Translations under genes and position numbers: made by a program
Shown: positions 6,539 to 7,808 of the stretch, piece after piece
Layout of the letters: every line of letters begins with the position of its first letter
Position numbering within the stretch: position 1 is the stretch's first letter
NCBI GenBank assembly: GCA_017476085.1
Contig: JAFVEJ010000213.1
Coordinates: forward strand, 1-7,808
DNA length: 7,808 nucleotides
From: Alphaproteobacteria bacterium
GTDB taxonomy: Bacteria; Pseudomonadota; Alphaproteobacteria; RF32; CAG-977
Direction of reading: 5' to 3'
The notes under the pieces: model-generated
What the model saw: only the letters and a program-made list of their open reading frames with translations
Database searches by the model: none
Told to the model about the DNA's origin: nothing

Positions 6539-7366
6539 ATGGCTGAAAAACTGGGAATTATTGCAGGGGGCGGCACTCTTCCGAAGCAGTTGATTAATCA
6601 CTGTCGTAAAGAAGGTCGTCCTTATGCTTTGGTTTGTCTGAAAAATTTTGCTTTACCCGAAACGGCTGAAAACGAAAAATGTTTGTGGTGCAGAATGGGG
6701 GAGGCCGGCAAGGCGCTGGCTTACTTCAAAAAGAACGGTGTGCGCCAAATAGTGATGATCGGCGGAGTCAGGAGGCCGTCTTTGTTGCAGCTTCGACCGG
6801 ATTGGTGGGCAACAAAGTTTTTGATTAAAATCGGTTTTAAAGCATTCGGCGATGATAATTTGCTGTCTGCGGTCATTAAAGGCGTTGAAGCCGAGGGATT
6901 TCAATTTGTCGGTATCCATGAAATTATGACGGATTTGTTGGCTGACGAAGGCGTTTGGGGAAAAATAAAACCTGATGAACAGGCTTTGATTGATATAAAG
7001 CATGGGATTAAAATCGCGTTGGGATTGGGCGCATTGGATGTCGGCCAGTCCGTGGTCGTTCAGCAAGGGATTGTTTTAGGCGTTGAAGCCGTTGAAGGAA
7101 CGGACGCTTTGATTAACCGCTGTAAGGATTTAAAGCGCGAAGGCGTCGGCGGCGTTTTGGTCAAAACAAAAAATCCGCGGCAGGAACAGCGGGCGGATTT
7201 GCCGACAATCGGCGTTCAAACGGTTGTCAATGCGTATGAGGCGGGCTTGCGCGGTATCGCTGTCCAAGCCGGAAATACCCTTGTTACCGATCGTCAGGCT
7301 GTCGTGAAAAAAGCGGATGAACTCGGCATGTTCGTTGTAGGGATGAAATGTGATGACGCAGAATGA
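6539..7366 (+). CDS. lpxI: UDP-2,3-diacylglucosamine pyrophosphatase LpxI
   Basis: LpxI hydrolyses UDP-2,3-diacylglucosamine to lipid X (2,3-diacylglucosamine 1-phosphate) and UMP, the fourth lipid A step. It is unrelated to LpxH of Gammaproteobacteria and was first described in Caulobacter. The 275-residue length is normal. The N-terminal domain (about 1-130) starts LGIIAGGGTLP and includes IVMIGGVRRPSL and FGDDNLLSAVIKGVE. The C-terminal domain (about 135-275) has the conserved GALDVGQSVVVQQG and ADLPTIGVQTV. Asp220 in DLP is probably the equivalent of catalytic Asp225 of Caulobacter LpxI; this rests on position and motif, not on an alignment. The usual QD a few residues earlier reads QE here (Glu216). 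The ATG at 6539 is one base after lpxA and the 3' end overlaps lpxB by 14 bases. The position between lpxA and lpxB is the standard alphaproteobacterial arrangement. Confidence 0.95.
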   Translation: MAEKLGIIAGGGTLPKQLINHCRKEGRPYALVCLKNFALPETAENEKCLWCRMGEAGKALAYFKKNGVRQIVMIGGVRRPSLLQLRPDWWATKFLIKIGFKAFGDDNLLSAVIKGVEAEGFQFVGIHEIMTDLLADEGVWGKIKPDEQALIDIKHGIKIALGLGALDVGQSVVVQQGIVLGVEAVEGTDALINRCKDLKREGVGGVLVKTKNPRQEQRADLPTIGVQTVVNAYEAGLRGIAVQAGNTLVTDRQAVVKKADELGMFVVGMKCDDAE

Positions 7367-7808
7367 CTGCCCTTTGATCTATTTAATTGCCGGTGAACCT
7401 TCCGGTGATTTGTTGGCGTCGCGGTTGATGCGGGCGCTGAAAGAAAAAACAAACGGTAAAATTCGCTTTGCCGGCGTTGGCGGAGAAACGATGAGCGCAA
7501 ACGGCTTTAAAAGCCTGTTTGATTCTTCGGAACTGGCCGTTATGGGCTTGGCGGAAGTCATTCCGTCCATTCCCCGCATTATAGCGCGAATCCGTCAGAC
7601 GGTGGATGATATCGCGGCCCAAAAGCCCGATGTCGTCGTGACAGTGGACAGTTGGAGCTTTTGCGCCAGAGTGAATAAAGGTCTGCGTTCTTTGAACACG
7701 GGGATTCCTCAGGTTCATTATGTCGCACCGCAGGTTTGGGCGTGGAAAAAAAGGCGGGCGAAAACATGCGGCCGTTATATTGATCGGCTGATGGCTTTAT
7801 TGCCGTAT
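7353..7808 (+). CDS. lpxB: Lipid-A-disaccharide synthase, N-terminal part (3' end outside window)
   Basis: LpxB, a GT19 glycosyltransferase at the inner face of the inner membrane, joins lipid X to UDP-2,3-diacylglucosamine to form the beta-1,6 disaccharide, the fifth lipid A step. The window shows 152 codons of about 380. AGEPSGD (13-19) carries Glu15, matching E. coli Glu15. GVGG (41-44), AVMGLAEVIP (62-71) and HYVAPQVWAWK (122-132) are family signatures. Asp99 in TVDSWSF corresponds to catalytic Asp98 of E. coli, but the following residues differ from the common APDF/SPDF. The start is the ATG at 7353, inside the last codons of lpxI and in another frame; AGGGA (7339-7343) lies nine bases upstream. 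The 14-base overlap implies coupled translation and supplies LpxB next to LpxI, which makes its acceptor lipid X. The frame is open to the window edge, so truncation is due to the window. Confidence 0.96.
   Translation, partial: MTQNDCPLIYLIAGEPSGDLLASRLMRALKEKTNGKIRFAGVGGETMSANGFKSLFDSSELAVMGLAEVIPSIPRIIARIRQTVDDIAAQKPDVVVTVDSWSFCARVNKGLRSLNTGIPQVHYVAPQVWAWKKRRAKTCGRYIDRLMALLPY

Noticed and set aside
6653..7066. 137-codon antisense open frame opposite lpxI
   Set aside because: It is fully contained opposite conserved LpxI sequence and has no recognisable motifs.

Overview
The window is a tightly packed, single-strand (+) block of outer-membrane biogenesis and lipid A genes: dxr (3' end), rseP, bamA, skp/ompH, lpxD, fabZ, lpxA, lpxI and lpxB (5' part). 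All nine reading frames are intact where visible. There is no RNA gene, mobile element, CRISPR array or intergenic gap longer than 13 bases.

The gene order, and especially lpxI in place of lpxH for UDP-2,3-diacylglucosamine hydrolysis, points to an alphaproteobacterium. RseP with one PDZ domain fits the same group. Base composition looks moderate (mid-forties percent GC by eye, not computed), well below most free-living Rhizobiales or Rhodospirillales. A host-associated or uncultured low-GC alphaproteobacterial lineage is a reasonable guess, but the sequence alone cannot fix it.

Layout: 1-263 is the C-terminal end of the isoprenoid enzyme Dxr. Positions 266-1357 encode the site-2 intramembrane protease RseP. 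Positions 1363-3633 encode BamA, the outer-membrane protein insertase, which probably starts at a TTG codon. Positions 3635-4234 encode a Skp/OmpH periplasmic chaperone with a lysine-rich tail. Positions 4248-5264 (lpxD), 5278-5733 (fabZ), 5737-6537 (lpxA), 6539-7366 (lpxI) and 7353-7808 (lpxB, cut by the window end) form the lipid A block.

The genes act together. Skp escorts unfolded outer-membrane proteins to BamA. LpxA, LpxD, LpxI and LpxB carry out the first, third, fourth and fifth steps of lipid A synthesis; the LpxC step is not encoded here. FabZ draws on the same 3-hydroxyacyl-ACP pool that LpxA and LpxD use, so it sets the balance between phospholipid and lipid A. Gaps of 1 to 13 bases and one 14-base overlap imply one transcript with translational coupling. 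The promoter and terminator must lie outside the window.

I found no evidence of an undescribed system. The notable points are residue-level departures in conserved proteins: BamA ends in Leu, LpxA has a shortened acyl-ruler loop, Skp has a basic tail, LpxB has an altered motif next to its catalytic Asp, and lpxD has a T7A6 tract just after its start.
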